64,000 nucleotides of DNA, from the NCBI GenBank assembly GCA_004794655.1, contig SMMW01000046.1, forward strand, positions 9,411,501-9,475,500, in the 5' to 3' direction. Origin of the DNA: Marisa cornuarietis (Eukaryota; Mollusca; Gastropoda; Architaenioglossa; Ampullariidae). Position 1 is the stretch's first letter; each line of letters begins with the position of its first letter. Both the position numbers and the translations under genes were made by a program. Below, in pieces: positions 12,481 to 24,518 of the stretch. A model generated the notes under the pieces. That model saw only the letters and a program-made list of their open reading frames with translations, ran no database searches and had not been told where the DNA came from.

Positions 12481-12935
12481 TAAAGACGAACCTGAATGGT
12501 TTTCGTTGTTTTTATATATTGGTAGATAAAGGCGATATAAACCTAACCTGTAAATTTTAGCCTCTAAAACCCATCCATTAATTAATTATCTGATACGATT
12601 CGCACATACGATCAGCATGCGCCGCTAACAGTGTACTACGTCACACTAGTACACCATTCACAACACTGGCAGCCATCAACACCAAACAGAGAGAGAGAGA
12701 GTGGGCGACAGTTCAGGTTATTAGGACGTTGAAAGTCTGCATTTCTCGTGGTTCTGAAAAACCCCTATTTTAGCACGAGAAATGTAGACTTTAGCGTCCG
12801 AATAACCCGAACTGATCACAGATGCGAATATCGTACTTTGCTAGCGGATAATTAATTAATTCTTCCAGGTTAAGTTTATATCACCTATATCTATCGATAT
12901 CTGCAAAAAACGCAAACTATTCAGGTTGGTCTTCA
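12481..12935. mobile_element. Fold-back (palindromic) element
   Basis: A large imperfect inverted repeat. The outer arms (12481-12615 and 12820-12935) pair through segments such as GACGAACCTGAATGGTTT against the reverse complement of AACTATTCAGGTTGGTC, then GATATAAACCTAACCTG and TTAATTAATTATC. The centre is a tighter hairpin (12710-12813). An asymmetric GA-containing segment separates the left outer arm from the central hairpin. No coding and no clear target duplication were seen. Confidence 0.75.
12710..12813. ncRNA. Candidate hairpin RNA (miRNA-precursor-like)
   Basis: Arms of about 41 and 40 nt (12710-12750 and 12774-12813) pair with roughly five mismatches or bulges around a 23-nt loop. 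The terminal stem pairs GCATTTCTCGTG with CACGAGAAATGT. Size and shape fit a small-RNA precursor, but expression is unknown and the structure may only be the core of a fold-back transposon. Confidence 0.35.
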
Positions 12936-13572
12936 ATTCAGCTTTTGTTATTTTGCTACTTTTCTTTCATATACAGGCTTAAGTACCGTTATCATATATA
13001 TATATATATATTTTTTTTTTCAAAAACAGTGTTTACTGTTCAATAGTGAACTTTAAAGAGATAACAAAATGAATACTTTTTTTCAGAAATTTTTTGCTTT
13101 ACAATTCACGGACGTTCCACTCACTAACTATACCCCATTAACCATCAATGTTACTGCTTGTGTCCAGTCCTATAGCGTCCTCTGGGCATCGCATTTTCTT
13201 TCGGTAACAATAACTGCATGAATGCTTTCCCTTTAAAGATAGCTATTTTAAAGACAGAATTATTGCTCCTTTGATCTCACTGAATGTGATGTAATTAGCG
13301 CATGACCTGAATAGCTTAATGCACGACATAACTGATGATAGTGGGGGGGGGGATAATGAAATGTTACAAAGAACAGTTTTAAAGCCCACCCTGTGCTCAA
13401 AATGAAAAAAAAAAGAAAAAAAATTCACTGAACGATGTATACCGTGGCTATTTATGGAGCAAAATGAAGGACCTGACTTTGCTTACTAATTTTTCCAACG
13501 CTATTAAGCATTTCAGAGGAGACTTGTCGAAAGTGTTTGAGCTCGTCTTTTAGCAACAGTAACAGCAGTGGC

Positions 13573-13638
<66 letters not shown>
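13573..13638. repeat. (CAT)n trinucleotide array, about 22 units
   Basis: Uninterrupted CAT/ATC array of about 66 bases. Confidence 0.95.
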
Positions 13639-13722
13639 TGATGTTTTGAAGGAAAGGCACAGCTGTGTAAAAATGTTACCTACAGGAAGACCGACCTACG
13701 AAGCGTTGTGGTGTTAGGCCTG

Positions 13723-13825
13723 TTGAAATCACTGTTAGCTCTGATGAAATCACTGTTAGCTCTGATGAAATCACTGTTAGCTCTGATGAAATCACTGTTA
13801 GCTTTGATGAAATCAGTTAGCTCGG
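13723..13825. repeat. 21-bp tandem repeat, about 4.5 copies
   Basis: Unit CTGTTAGCTCTGATGAAATCA repeats almost perfectly. Because 21 is a multiple of three, one plus frame reads a seven-residue repeat (LLALMKS), but nothing else supports coding. Confidence 0.9.
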
Positions 13826-16412
13826 CCGATATCGATTCTTTCTACTGTCTCATAAACAGGCCTACTGTCTCATTTTTCTTCCCCCGTGTAGAACAAGCTG
13901 TCATTGTTTGTTATAGATAGTATAGTTCGTGTATTTTATTTCAAAGTTTCGCCTTGTGTTTTTTTTCTTTCTTCAATGTGATACCCAATAAACTAATCGT
14001 TACCAAGCAAACTGCAGTTAACTGCCCTTTTGTTTGCTTTGTGAAATGAGACTCGCGTCGATGATCACGTTTTTAATGCGAAAAATCTTCGTTTACAGTT
14101 TGACCACTTTTTTCAATTAGGCTTCGTTTATATTTACGAAATATGATTATTTCCCATATTTACTAAGGGAACAATTCTAAAGAAATAGCTCAGCAGTGAT
14201 GCTAAGACTCAATGTGAATCGCCAGTCGGAAAAAAACTCGTTTAACGTAGCAAGAAGTACAAGTAGAACAAATACTTAAAGTGAAGTGTCAGGCGTCGTT
14301 CATAAAGGACATTTTATTAGTGCGTATTCACAAATTGCCGGTAGAAACCAAACTGCCTCCCCATCATGCATCTTTGTGATATAAATGAACATGAAGGCCT
14401 TACAGCGATGGAAGGAACAAGTCAAGTAAAGACAGTATAATTTAAAGGACACTTCCTTTGAGTCTGTAAGATTTATTTATTCGGGAGTTGTCCTTTACGA
14501 TGCTGACATCAGAGAAGAAAATGACAAATATATCACAATAGCATCTACAGGCTACTATGATGCCACAATTTTAGCTTACGCTAAACCTAAAATATTAATG
14601 TAATACTAAACTAACATTTTCTTTCTCTTTCATTTAACTTTTAATGCCGAGACAACCAATAACTGTGCTGACATCGTCCAGGCTCTTGCCTGCAGCCCCA
14701 TAAGTATAAATGACCCTAAATGAGTTGAAACAATCTGTTCTCTTGAAGTCCCTTACACTTGCATGTCAAATAGACTTTTGGAGAAGTTAACCAGGCTGCA
14801 GTGTGTGTTGATAATTGAATGTGATTGATAGGCAAAGGTTTTTATGATCTTCCCTTTTGTTGAACTCTTCTAAACAGTTCTGGAGGCAAGTGACGTCACG
14901 AACCTCATGCCATTTCCAGGGAAACGAGAGGGGGGGAAGGGAAGAGGGAAGAATAGAGTGGAGAGAAGGAACTGTCAAGTTCGCTTGTTTGTTTCAAAGT
15001 AATTGCTGAAATTTGTATAGGACATTTGTTTTTAATTCTAAGCTAATTATCTCTCCCAGATATCAATTTTTTTGTTCCAACTGACAAGCTCAGATTCTTG
15101 CTGTATATCCAGAGTTCGTTTTGACTGTTTTCAAGCAGAATTGTTAAACCTGGAGAAAAGCAGCACTCTGCCAATAAGTGATACTGTTTCCAAATGCTGC
15201 AAAAATCGACTGTTTATTACCAACCTCGTGATAATAAATATACGGTGTCTGTGATTCATTAGAGAAAGCTATAGAACGGTTGTAATGCATTATGCTACGT
15301 ACCCGTTCTAAACCCAGACTGTTAAAAACGTGAAAGACGATACTTCTGTTGATTTCGGAGGGTTGATTTTTTTTTTGGTGGGGGGGGGGGGCTAGTTTTA
15401 ATCGATCAAAGATATTGCAAGACAATGTGACATTTAAACAAACCCCCATATTTTTAGCTTGTGTTGTTATTGATGCTCACCGTTCAACCTGCAAGAGACG
15501 TCCTGCTGAATTCTCTCGGGGTGAGAGGACATAGACTTTGCAGGAGGCAGAGACACTGCAGTATCTAGCATCCGGCAGGCCAGTCGGGGGGGAAATGACA
15601 TTTTGTTCATGCGTCCTGGTGGAACTGTTCATCGCGTCTGCCGCACTGCGGTAAGATAGAACTTGCAAACATGTAGAAATTGATTAAAACCAGAAACACA
15701 CACACACACACACACACTTATCTCCTTCTTGCCGAACTCACTGAAAGATCAATGTAATCTCCATCTATTGCTAACAGGTAGCTTGCTTTTCATAGCCTGA
15801 CTCAAAGGTGTCAGTTTATTCCTATATTTTTTGTTGCTTGTTTGCAGTAATAATAAATATACCAGTCGAAATAATGAGCCTGTTTTCAAGTTGTGACGTC
15901 AAGCAGTGGCACAAGTTACTTGTTTCATGTTTCATGTCAATAAAGACCAAAATCCTCGGCAAACATGGCGTCTGTGCGTTGTTTACAAATAAAGATGAGT
16001 GAAGCTGTTCGTGTTAAATGGAAGGTAAAAATTATCTAGCTAACATAATGATATAGGTTCATAGGTGCGGATACTTTGGATCCTAGTTTTGTGGTTGTAA
16101 CTGTAGGTCTCCTGTTACAGTTGTTGCCTTAAAAGAGTTCATTTCATTTAAATGGCTTTACGCCCAGCGGACATTTTAAGCCATAACATCAGATAGACAC
16201 AAATCACACAATAACAATCTCATATGTACAACAAATGGCAAAAGGATGAACACATGATATTTAAAAAATATATCTATAGAAATTTTCTAAGCAGTGATTA
16301 TTCAATAAGAATAATGTATCACCTACCTCATCTACATTACACAATGAACATGTTCTTAAATATCTAGGTATATCCCTATATCTTCATTGCTGAATAGGGA
16401 ATTTGTGGTAGC
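13826..16412. other. Intergenic, no gene recognised
   Basis: AT-rich DNA with a short (CA)n run near 15698-15717 and scattered short open frames. None matches a family I recognise, and no inverted-repeat element stands out. Confidence 0.6.
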
Positions 16413-18467
16413 TTAAGGTGGCAGCATAACCCAAAACTGTGTACCAAATTTGTTCTGAATGACATGGGCCAACTAATTAATGTATAAACATAACATTTGG
16501 TCAAAATGTGGTTAAGGTGTTGTATTTTTTTCTGGAATGAGGAAAGGGCTTAAAAATTAAATAAATGAAAAAATACCCTGGCGACACTAATAAAACTAGT
16601 CTACACTTTAGAACTGGTCTAGACCCAAGTATCAGAGACTGAGCTAAAATACTTTTTCTACATTTGGCAAAGACGTGTAGCTGTAGCATGAAGTACTGTC
16701 ATTATTCTAGTGTATCTGGTTTGTCTGTGGTGTAAGACTTTAAAAAGTGTTAAAATTTTGTCAAAAATACAGCTTTTGTACCCTTATATCTTAGAAACTA
16801 TTAAACATAGGCATGAGATTTTGCTTCATACCAGAGCCACTCCATCTGGGAGTATATGTGCAAAGTTTCAAGAAAATCTATTAACAAATGTGGAAAATAA
16901 CTGGAAGACAGTCAGCACTAACGTAGGTTTTCGTTAATGTTTGGCATACAGAAAATGAATTTTTTTCTACCCAAAAGCAGTCAGTATCCTTTAGGTTGGT
17001 AGGGATGACCCTTTCTCTCAGCTTCTTGCTCATCAGCACCCAGTCTTCTGCGTCTCCTAGCTTGGCAAAGAGCCTTGGAAGCCAATCTTGCCTGTCGCTG
17101 TGCATTTTTCAAACGCTCGACATCAGCTTCTTCACAAAACGTGCAACAAAACTGTCCTCAGAATAGCCATTAGACTAGTGCAGCCGTCATTGAACATAGA
17201 AACTGCAATTGCCACAGCTGTTTCAACAGTGTTTAGTCCATGATTCTTTGTTTTTGGGCACAACTTCCATATGCTGCTGTTGAGTGACTCATTTTGGTTT
17301 TGAGTGTAGTCACCTAGACACTTTGTTAGAAGCTCTGTTTTGGCAAGGTCTTTCCATACAGGTTTTATATAATTCATGATAGCAGAAGGGAGGTAGTTGT
17401 TAGTTTTATGAGTGTATGGTTTACGATCTCTTTTAGCCTTCAGAAAGGGGCACCAGCTAACATCACAAAAGTTGTGAATTTGGCTTTTCATCAGAAGAAC
17501 CCTTGTGAAAGTATACTGCAGCCTGTCTGTTCACTAAGTTTACAGATGCATTGCCTACAGACGTCTGAGGTGAGGAGGAGAAAGCAGGCTGCATATTACA
17601 GTTTCTATTGCTACAATGAAATACAAATGTACTTGCCAGTCCCTTTCTTTGCATTTCAAACAACCTGACAGTATGGTGACAGTAACGGCACACCAAGTTC
17701 GATGAAACAGTTTCACTTTGAATTGCTACATCTATTATTCTATTTCCTTTTGGATTTTCAACAACAATATCCAGAGTTGTGCTATCTTCTTCACTTTCAG
17801 AAGTGTAATTTTCACAATCTGCTTCTTCATATTCCACCCTCTGAACTACAGTCAAACACCAACTCGTACAGATCTTGTAATTTCTGTTCTGATCTAGTCG
17901 GCGTGTCCACCTGTTCACAATAACTTTCTGAACTGACAGTTGAATTGCCTATATAACAAATGTTGCTGACAGCGCTTCGTATGCCTTTTCCCACTGTTGG
18001 TTTTTCTTTTGAGTACTGGTTACCACAAAATTTGCGTTTTTTAGGCTTTGAAGGTCCATACTTACGATTATTAGCCATAGTTACAGTGTCACACAACTGT
18101 AGCCACAATAATCGGTCCAAAGTTGAATTAAAATGTCACTAAAAGCAATCACAAAGCCATGCTTTCAACTTGGCGGATGTGTACGGAAGTAGGGAGTAAT
18201 TGTTATTTAGAAGTTATATTGGGAGCGGTTATTATTTGTGTGTCATGTTGCTAGGTGACTGAATGTTATTTTCCACCAGTTTGGAGCATTCTGACATGCC
18301 ACCCCTACCCTGTGTAGATGCGATTATCTAAAAAAAAACTACATAGCTCTGGCAAAATTTTAACTTACCCTCTGAAAGAGAAAAGATTTATGAATAAAAT
18401 GACACATCTTAAGTTAGTGTTATCGAAAAAAAAATTTCAACCATTCTGGGTGATCCTGCCGCCTTAA
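16413..18467 (-). mobile_element. Mutator-like DNA transposon, decayed
   Basis: An element of about 2.05 kb bounded by imperfect terminal inverted repeats. The left end starts TTAAGGTGGCAGCATAACCC. The reverse complement of the right end starts TTAAGGCGGCAGGATCACCC. About 22 of 28 bases match. Between them lies a broken Mutator-like transposase on the minus strand. I could not identify a target-site duplication. The coding part is frameshifted and internally deleted, so the copy is non-autonomous. Confidence 0.8.
16981..18078 (-). pseudogene. Mutator-like transposase, frameshifted and internally deleted
   Basis: Resembles the metazoan Mutator-like transposase domain proteins. The start is MANNRKYGPSKPKKRKFCGN. 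A following frame has NRIIDVAIQSETV, LVCRYCHHTVRLFEMQRKGLA and FHCSNRNC, the Cys-rich N-terminal region. A third frame has SAIMNYIKPVWKDLAK, LLTKCLGDYTQNQNESLNSS and IWKLCPKTKNHGLNTVETAV, the typical QNxNESxN region. A fourth has AQRQARLASKALCQARRRRR and ends at a TGA (complement of 16981-16983). At least three frame changes (near 17.85, 17.48 and 17.15 kb) break it. The middle of the transposase, between the Cys-rich and QNQNES regions, looks missing. The family is clear; activity is excluded for this copy. Confidence 0.85.
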
Positions 18468-19498
18468 CCTAATTTTTATTAAATTTATCTAAGAGCAGGG
18501 GACAAATTTAATAAGTAATTCTCTAAAGTATTACAGATCTTATTTGTATATATGTCTTGTTTCCATTTTGAATAAACTGATCCTTTAAGCGTTGCATTAC
18601 AATATTGTTTAGTTAAAGGCAAAAGAACTACAACCAAATTTCAAGATTAACGAAAGACCTAAGGCATCCAACAATAAACATACATAACTAAACCAGGCTA
18701 GTTTGCATACTGAGCTAACAAATAGAAAGTTGCACAGATGGAACAGGAGAACATAATTTTTTTATTTCCAATGTTATGTTCCATATATAACTTATACTAG
18801 ATTCACAATAAACTACATCTCGCAAATATGGACATCATTTTCAGAAATCTCAGTTGCATCCTATCACAAATTTTACAGACTCAAGTGGAAAGGCCAGTAA
18901 GTGAGAGGGATGTCCCTTAGCCTTACCGACACACTTTTTGTTTCGCCGGTGAATCTGTCGCCGGGTGTCTCCTGTTGGTCTGTGAGTTTGTTGCGCCGTT
19001 AACCTTTGTTCTAGATTCTTTCTCTATGTTCGCGCCTACAGACCTCTTCGTCCTCTAACGGTACAGACCGTGAAATCTACACGTTTTCTGCTCTGCAAAC
19101 CATGAACTGCTTCACTACATTTCTCGCTGATTTAATTTCGGATTTGTGCCTGTCAACTACATCGACTGATTTCCTATTAAACGTCTTTGTGGCATCCTGC
19201 CTCTTGTGCCAGGCGTTGACAGGCTCTGCTTTCAAATGTTGCCCCTAGAAGTTCATGCCAAACACAATTTCCAAATCTTCGAACTAACCTTCCTCCATCT
19301 CTCTATTTCGCCTTGACTTCGAGATCTTGCTTCTATAATTTAAAGCTATGATGTCGTATCTCTGTATATTTTTTCTTCGTGTGTTTTGGTCTACGTATCT
19401 ATATCTTAATTTTGAGTAATTCTATAACTCTTTGTTTAAATTTGTTTTTGCTTTCATAAAACACGTGCCTCTGCGCGCAAGTGAGGAGATGCGCTATA

Positions 19499-19685
19499 AA
19501 ATCTTTCTTTTTCTTCCTTCTTTGTTTTTTGTTCCTTCTTCTTACCTTCCATTTTCTTCCTTTCTTCCTTTCTTACCTTCCTTTTTTGTCATCCTTCCTT
19601 CTTTTTTTTTCTTGTTTCTTCTTCTTGTTGTTTCTTCCTATTGTCGTTTCTTGTTTCATGTTTCTTTCATCTTTTTTTTGTTACT
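19499..19685. repeat. Polypyrimidine low-complexity tract
   Basis: TTCC/TTCTT-rich strand asymmetry over nearly 190 bases. It creates two Phe/Ser/Leu-rich open frames that look like membrane proteins but are compositional artefacts. Confidence 0.8.
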
Positions 19686-20798
19686 TCCTCCAGAGAATGA
19701 CAAAAAAATGATAGAGATAATAAGAACATATTGTAAGATTTGCTAGGATGTCTCCAAAGGATTTATGGACTGATGATGAATAGCCTTACAATATTAAGTG
19801 AAGATTTTTGTGTTGATCTCCTGGTAGTATTGTCAGATCATGATTATAACGACAACAAAAGAGACCGACAAGAAGGATAGAATCGATCAAAAGCGACAAG
19901 AATATTCGCCACCTTCTCTCGTCTAAGCTGTCGTCATCATTTAAGCTTCACCACCATCACCGCCACTACCGGATCTGTCTTTCTTTACACAGAACGGTGC
20001 TGTTAGAATTTCCTTCATAACAAGAAGCTTACTACTCTCTAAAGCAGCCGGCAAACAATAAAACTGCAGCATTCGTCCTACTCTGGCCCAAAGTCATGCC
20101 AAATGGATAAATATTTCTCGACATGTACACAGTTTTCTTTTCATTAGAAACAGGGAAGGAGCGCCGTGAAGATGAAGAAGACGACATACCGCGGAACGTG
20201 AGGGCCAGCAAGCAGGTGTAGTTATAAAGCTTTTAAGGGAAACCAGTTGAAGCAGATGACAGAAAACATGCTTTCGATATTTATTTTAGAATGCATCATG
20301 CTCAGAGAGGAGAAAGCCAGGTCCCGTTAGTCTTATGAGTCTTGAGAACACAAACATGTGGCTCGTAAGGACAATCTATATAATGGTTTGCTCAACATTT
20401 ATTGCTAACTTCATCTGGCAGAATTATTTGTATTTTCAGCATTTTTAGCTTACGCTTCCTCCCCTCCCATGGACGAGCTATGGGAATTTAAAAAGGCATG
20501 TAATGAGAAAACGTGATTAAAATATTTGTTACTTATTCAGACTCTGGATTACTAATGCGGGAACAACTAAAAAAACAGGCACACGTTTCATAGAGAGCTT
20601 TTATTGTTAAAGTTCGGTTTTCTCACCGAAATCAATGTTGTCATGTTAAATTAGATAAAGTAACTTGCTGGAGAGAAAGCAAATTAAATTTTATCTTATC
20701 CCCGTAACGTTTCTCTCAGCTAAACATTATCGTAATGAAATGGGAAGTGTTATCAGATTATTGCTGTTATTTGATTTAGAAGAATTTATTGAAGAAAT

Positions 20799-20800
<2 letters not shown>

Positions 20801-20859
<59 letters not shown>
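20801..20859. repeat. Compound (GT)n-(GA)n microsatellite
   Basis: About 19 GT units followed by about 9 GA units. Confidence 0.95.
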
Positions 20860-23586
20860 CAAGACACGCGCATTACTAAAGGTGCTGAAAAATGTCAACT
20901 GGTTTAGTTAACATAACCCTTCACATATAAATACGATTCTTTCCTTTTGATCCCCCAAAACGTCTCCCCCTTAAATTAACCAGACAATACACGGACATCA
21001 GAGTTTCGTTACTGTTGTATCTGAGTACACAAGCTCACGTCAACAAAAATAGAATTTTCACTCTTTAAAAAAAAAAGAAAGAATTTGTTTGACTTTCCTT
21101 TGAAACAAGAGTAGTCTTTCAACAGACAGTAGAAGATAAGCTCCCAATACATTACAGAACTAGTGGGATAGATATTTTTTCTAATGTATAGTTCAAGAGA
21201 ATATTTCCTTAAATCTTCGCCGTGATATAGCTTTAGTTGCTGGCACGGCGTAAAACTCAAACAACCTTCCCCAAATGTGGGTGACCAGTTTTCATCGGTT
21301 CTCGGACTACTCCTCTGCACACATCACTAAGCACAGGTCAACATCAGGAGTGTACATGGATGTACAATGGATATTGTGAAGCCTCGTCTCATATTGGGAG
21401 CTATATATAGATATATAAAGTAGGTGTGTTAATGGAGAATCAAAATTTTGTTGAGTTTTTTTTTAGGTCAATGTCTCGAGAATAAAAAACACTTTTCTTC
21501 AGTCATTAGAAAAAAATGCACTTCACTAGTTAAGTGAACGAATTGCAGTCACCGAGCTAGAGAAGTTGAGTGAGGCACACAGAGCCACCTAGCGAGGCAG
21601 TTGGGAAACCTCATTGACTGCGTGACGTCGGGGGCAGAACGTTACATCACTTTCGAACAGTGACGATTCCAACAGGCTTTTCCTTATTTCCTCAGAGAAA
21701 CGCATTTCCGGCGCCCATATTGTCAAACCTCAATAGCAAAGACAAATAATAGCTCATCTTAGAATTGCAAGCCTGCAAAAAAAAAAAAAAAAACTAAACA
21801 AAACTACCTGATGGGAACATTTCGTTTGATCAAAGGACATTCTAGAGGATCAGTCACTCTTCATTAACAGACAGCAGTGACAAGAACAGAGGCAAGGTGC
21901 ACATATCAAAGAAGGAGAGAAGAGGGTTGACCGGAAAGCCATGTCCGGGAGGAGGGGGGGTGATGATGTATGTACGCCATCAAGTGGATGCTGTGTAATC
22001 AAATATTTTAAAGCCTTTGCGGACCAAAAAAACTTAGGAGTACTAACGAGACGTTTTGAAAGAGAAAAGTTCGAACTCCCTTGAGAGAGCTAAAATCAAT
22101 GTCATGAAAGAAGATCAAACAAAATCCAGCAGAACGTAACGTCTCTCTATTTGAAGCACTTTTTTGTTTGTCCATTCTTCTGTCACTTTATTGGTTTTAT
22201 TGATATTCTAAACATTCATCACAGTCAAATATCTAGCCCCCGTCTACAAAACTAGTAATCCCTATCATAGTTCGGTTCACTTAATATTGTTAAGTCAAAT
22301 GAAGTATATGAGGTGTGAATCCGATGACATTTCAACCAGATATCTAGTAGAGGAATATTCTGCATCTCTCTTTTAAATGTAATTTGTTCATGCAGCCAGT
22401 GCCAAGCAATCAGCGCGTGTACAGTATCACTGTGGCTCGAGTGAGACCTTTACTCAAACGACAGCCTAAGAGGTAAAAAAGGAAGAAAAGACAAGCCCAG
22501 AAAGAAGATTTATATTTTCTTTTCTGCAGAAGACATTTTAAAAAAAACCGTTGCAAAATTGGCTTTGCCACTCGATTTGTTTCAAATAGCTAGTGACGTC
22601 AGAACCGTTGAGGCCGCAAATGCCCGTGCCATAGAGCTACATGCACACGATCAGAAGAAAAGTAGTATTAGAGTCTTGGAACCTCGGGCCGTTGCTTCAG
22701 CAACCTCTAGTAGCACTAACATCTGTCACTCCTTAACATGTGCCTAGCTCCAGTTGACGGGGGTGGGGGTGGGGGTGAAAGGTGGCAGGGAAAGGAGACG
22801 AAACAAGAAGGAAAAGGCTCTGGAGAAAATCACAACGACCTTTCTGTCTTGTTGGCGCAGGCAGCATGAAGATGTCATATAGTTCTGATACATAATGAGA
22901 AGCTGCCGGCTCTCTCTCTCTCTCTTGTGCTTTTTAAATGTGTGTCCTCGTGTGTGTGTTTATATATATATATATATGTTGGTCGGGGGTGTTCATGTGT
23001 GTGCGTGCGCGCGCGCCAGTGTGTTCCGGTATTGGTAAGAGACTGGTAGGTGTAAGAAGCAATGGGATGGTTGTACGTTTCCTTGTTTATCTGTAAATAC
23101 AAAGTAAGAAAAGACCTGTTTAAAGGCAAAATTTCCTGTGTGTGTTCTCTGTTATGCGCCTTCCTGTATCCACGTCCGTGCATACAGTGTGGCTACTTGA
23201 ACGTGTGTATGGTCCAGATACTGTGTGTGTATGCTACAAAAAAGTTCCGTTTCGTGATACTTCAAAAAGACCATCTTCTTTCATTTGTCACTTTGAACTC
23301 TTTTCCAAGAAATGGCCGTAATTACGCAGATCTATACCCCTTGGGAATAGACTCTCGACAGAGGTACTTTCCCTGATTCGATATGTAGGGCACATCAGCT
23401 ACCGTGACCGCCAAATCTTTTGGAGTCGGTGGACGTCGAGGCAATTTACCGCATCGACAAATGCAGTTAGTTCCTTTTGTGAAGCGCGAGACAAGCTTCA
23501 GATGAATGGAGGCTGTGAAGACCAGAGTCGTCTGCTCCCGAGCTCAGCCGGCGAAAGAGGTGACGAGGGCTCGGGGGGGAAGTGGA

Positions 23587-23622
23587 GGTGGGGTGGGGTG
23601 GGGTGGGGTGGGGTGGGGTGGA
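23587..23622. repeat. (GGGGT)n pentanucleotide repeat, G-quadruplex potential
   Basis: Seven consecutive GGGGT units, with runs of four G separated by single T. This pattern is strongly favourable to an intramolecular G-quadruplex on the plus strand. Confidence 0.85.
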
Positions 23623-23845
23623 TGACCGATTCCGATCGCCGGGACCAAGGACAAACTTCCGGTGCTGTTTGTGCTACCACAGAACGTGTCTGTCCGGACA
23701 GATCATAAAAGGACTTGGTAACACAAAGACCATTCGAGATGAGGCTAAGACGAGAGTGGTTGGGAAATATGTCTACTTACGTATGAAGACCTTCTTAGTA
23801 CACTTTACCTAAATGTGAATTCATTCTTTACCATTTCTTTCTTCT

Positions 23846-23928
23846 CACCACCACCACCACCACCACCACCACCACCACCACCACCACCACCACCACCACC
23901 ACCACCACCACCACCACCACCACCACCA
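23846..23928. repeat. (ACC)n trinucleotide array, about 27 units
   Basis: Uninterrupted ACC/CCA array of about 82 bases, followed at once by a short GTC run. Confidence 0.95.
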
Positions 23929-24518
23929 ACGTCGTCGTCGTGACTTCCCTTAACGAATGTTGAAAGACAGGCTTTTCTGTCACGGGAGGTTACGTTTGAT
24001 TAATAATGCTCTTGCATTTTATAAAGCGTGGGTCTTCTCATGGAAAATACAGTCTTTGCTCGTAAAGTGAAAGCTATTTCTGGTTTCAATAGCAGGGTTG
24101 AAGAAAACGCTTCACATCAAAGAGATTTGTTATGATTGAATTTGGACCCTACCCCCCGAAAAAAATCATCTGTGCTAAAAGGGTCAGCGCCATTATTCAG
24201 GTCCCTTTACGCGAGCAAACAAACAAAATAAATAGTATAAACATGTTTTTTTTATATTATGTCAATATGTTCCACTCTCTCTTTTCTATTCTGACGAGTA
24301 GGGCGCTCGTCATTGTACTGACCTCCACGAGGAAATAAAACCCGTTTGCAAAAAATAAAAAAGGATAATCTTTATCTCGAACAATTTCTAATCCGAAAAA
24401 TAATTCATTCCTTGCACTGGACTGCGCGCGCAGAGAGGAATCGTGAGTATAGCAAAGTGGAAGAGTTTTCATTTTTTTTTAATTTATGAGGCGGCTCTTG
24501 AGTTTTCAGTTTTTAACA

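Larger units (their letters stand above)
18468..24518. other. Intergenic, no gene recognised
   Basis: Contains a polypyrimidine tract (about 19499-19685), a GT/GA microsatellite (20801-20859), a CT/GT/AT cluster (22911-23015), a GGGGT array (23587-23622) and an ACC array (23846-23928). An exon-like stretch near 20152-20221 is described under findings. No family match was found. Confidence 0.6.

Noticed and set aside
19432..19746. Phe/Leu/Ser-rich frames resembling a membrane protein
   Set aside because: Created by the polypyrimidine tract; all plus frames are similarly biased.
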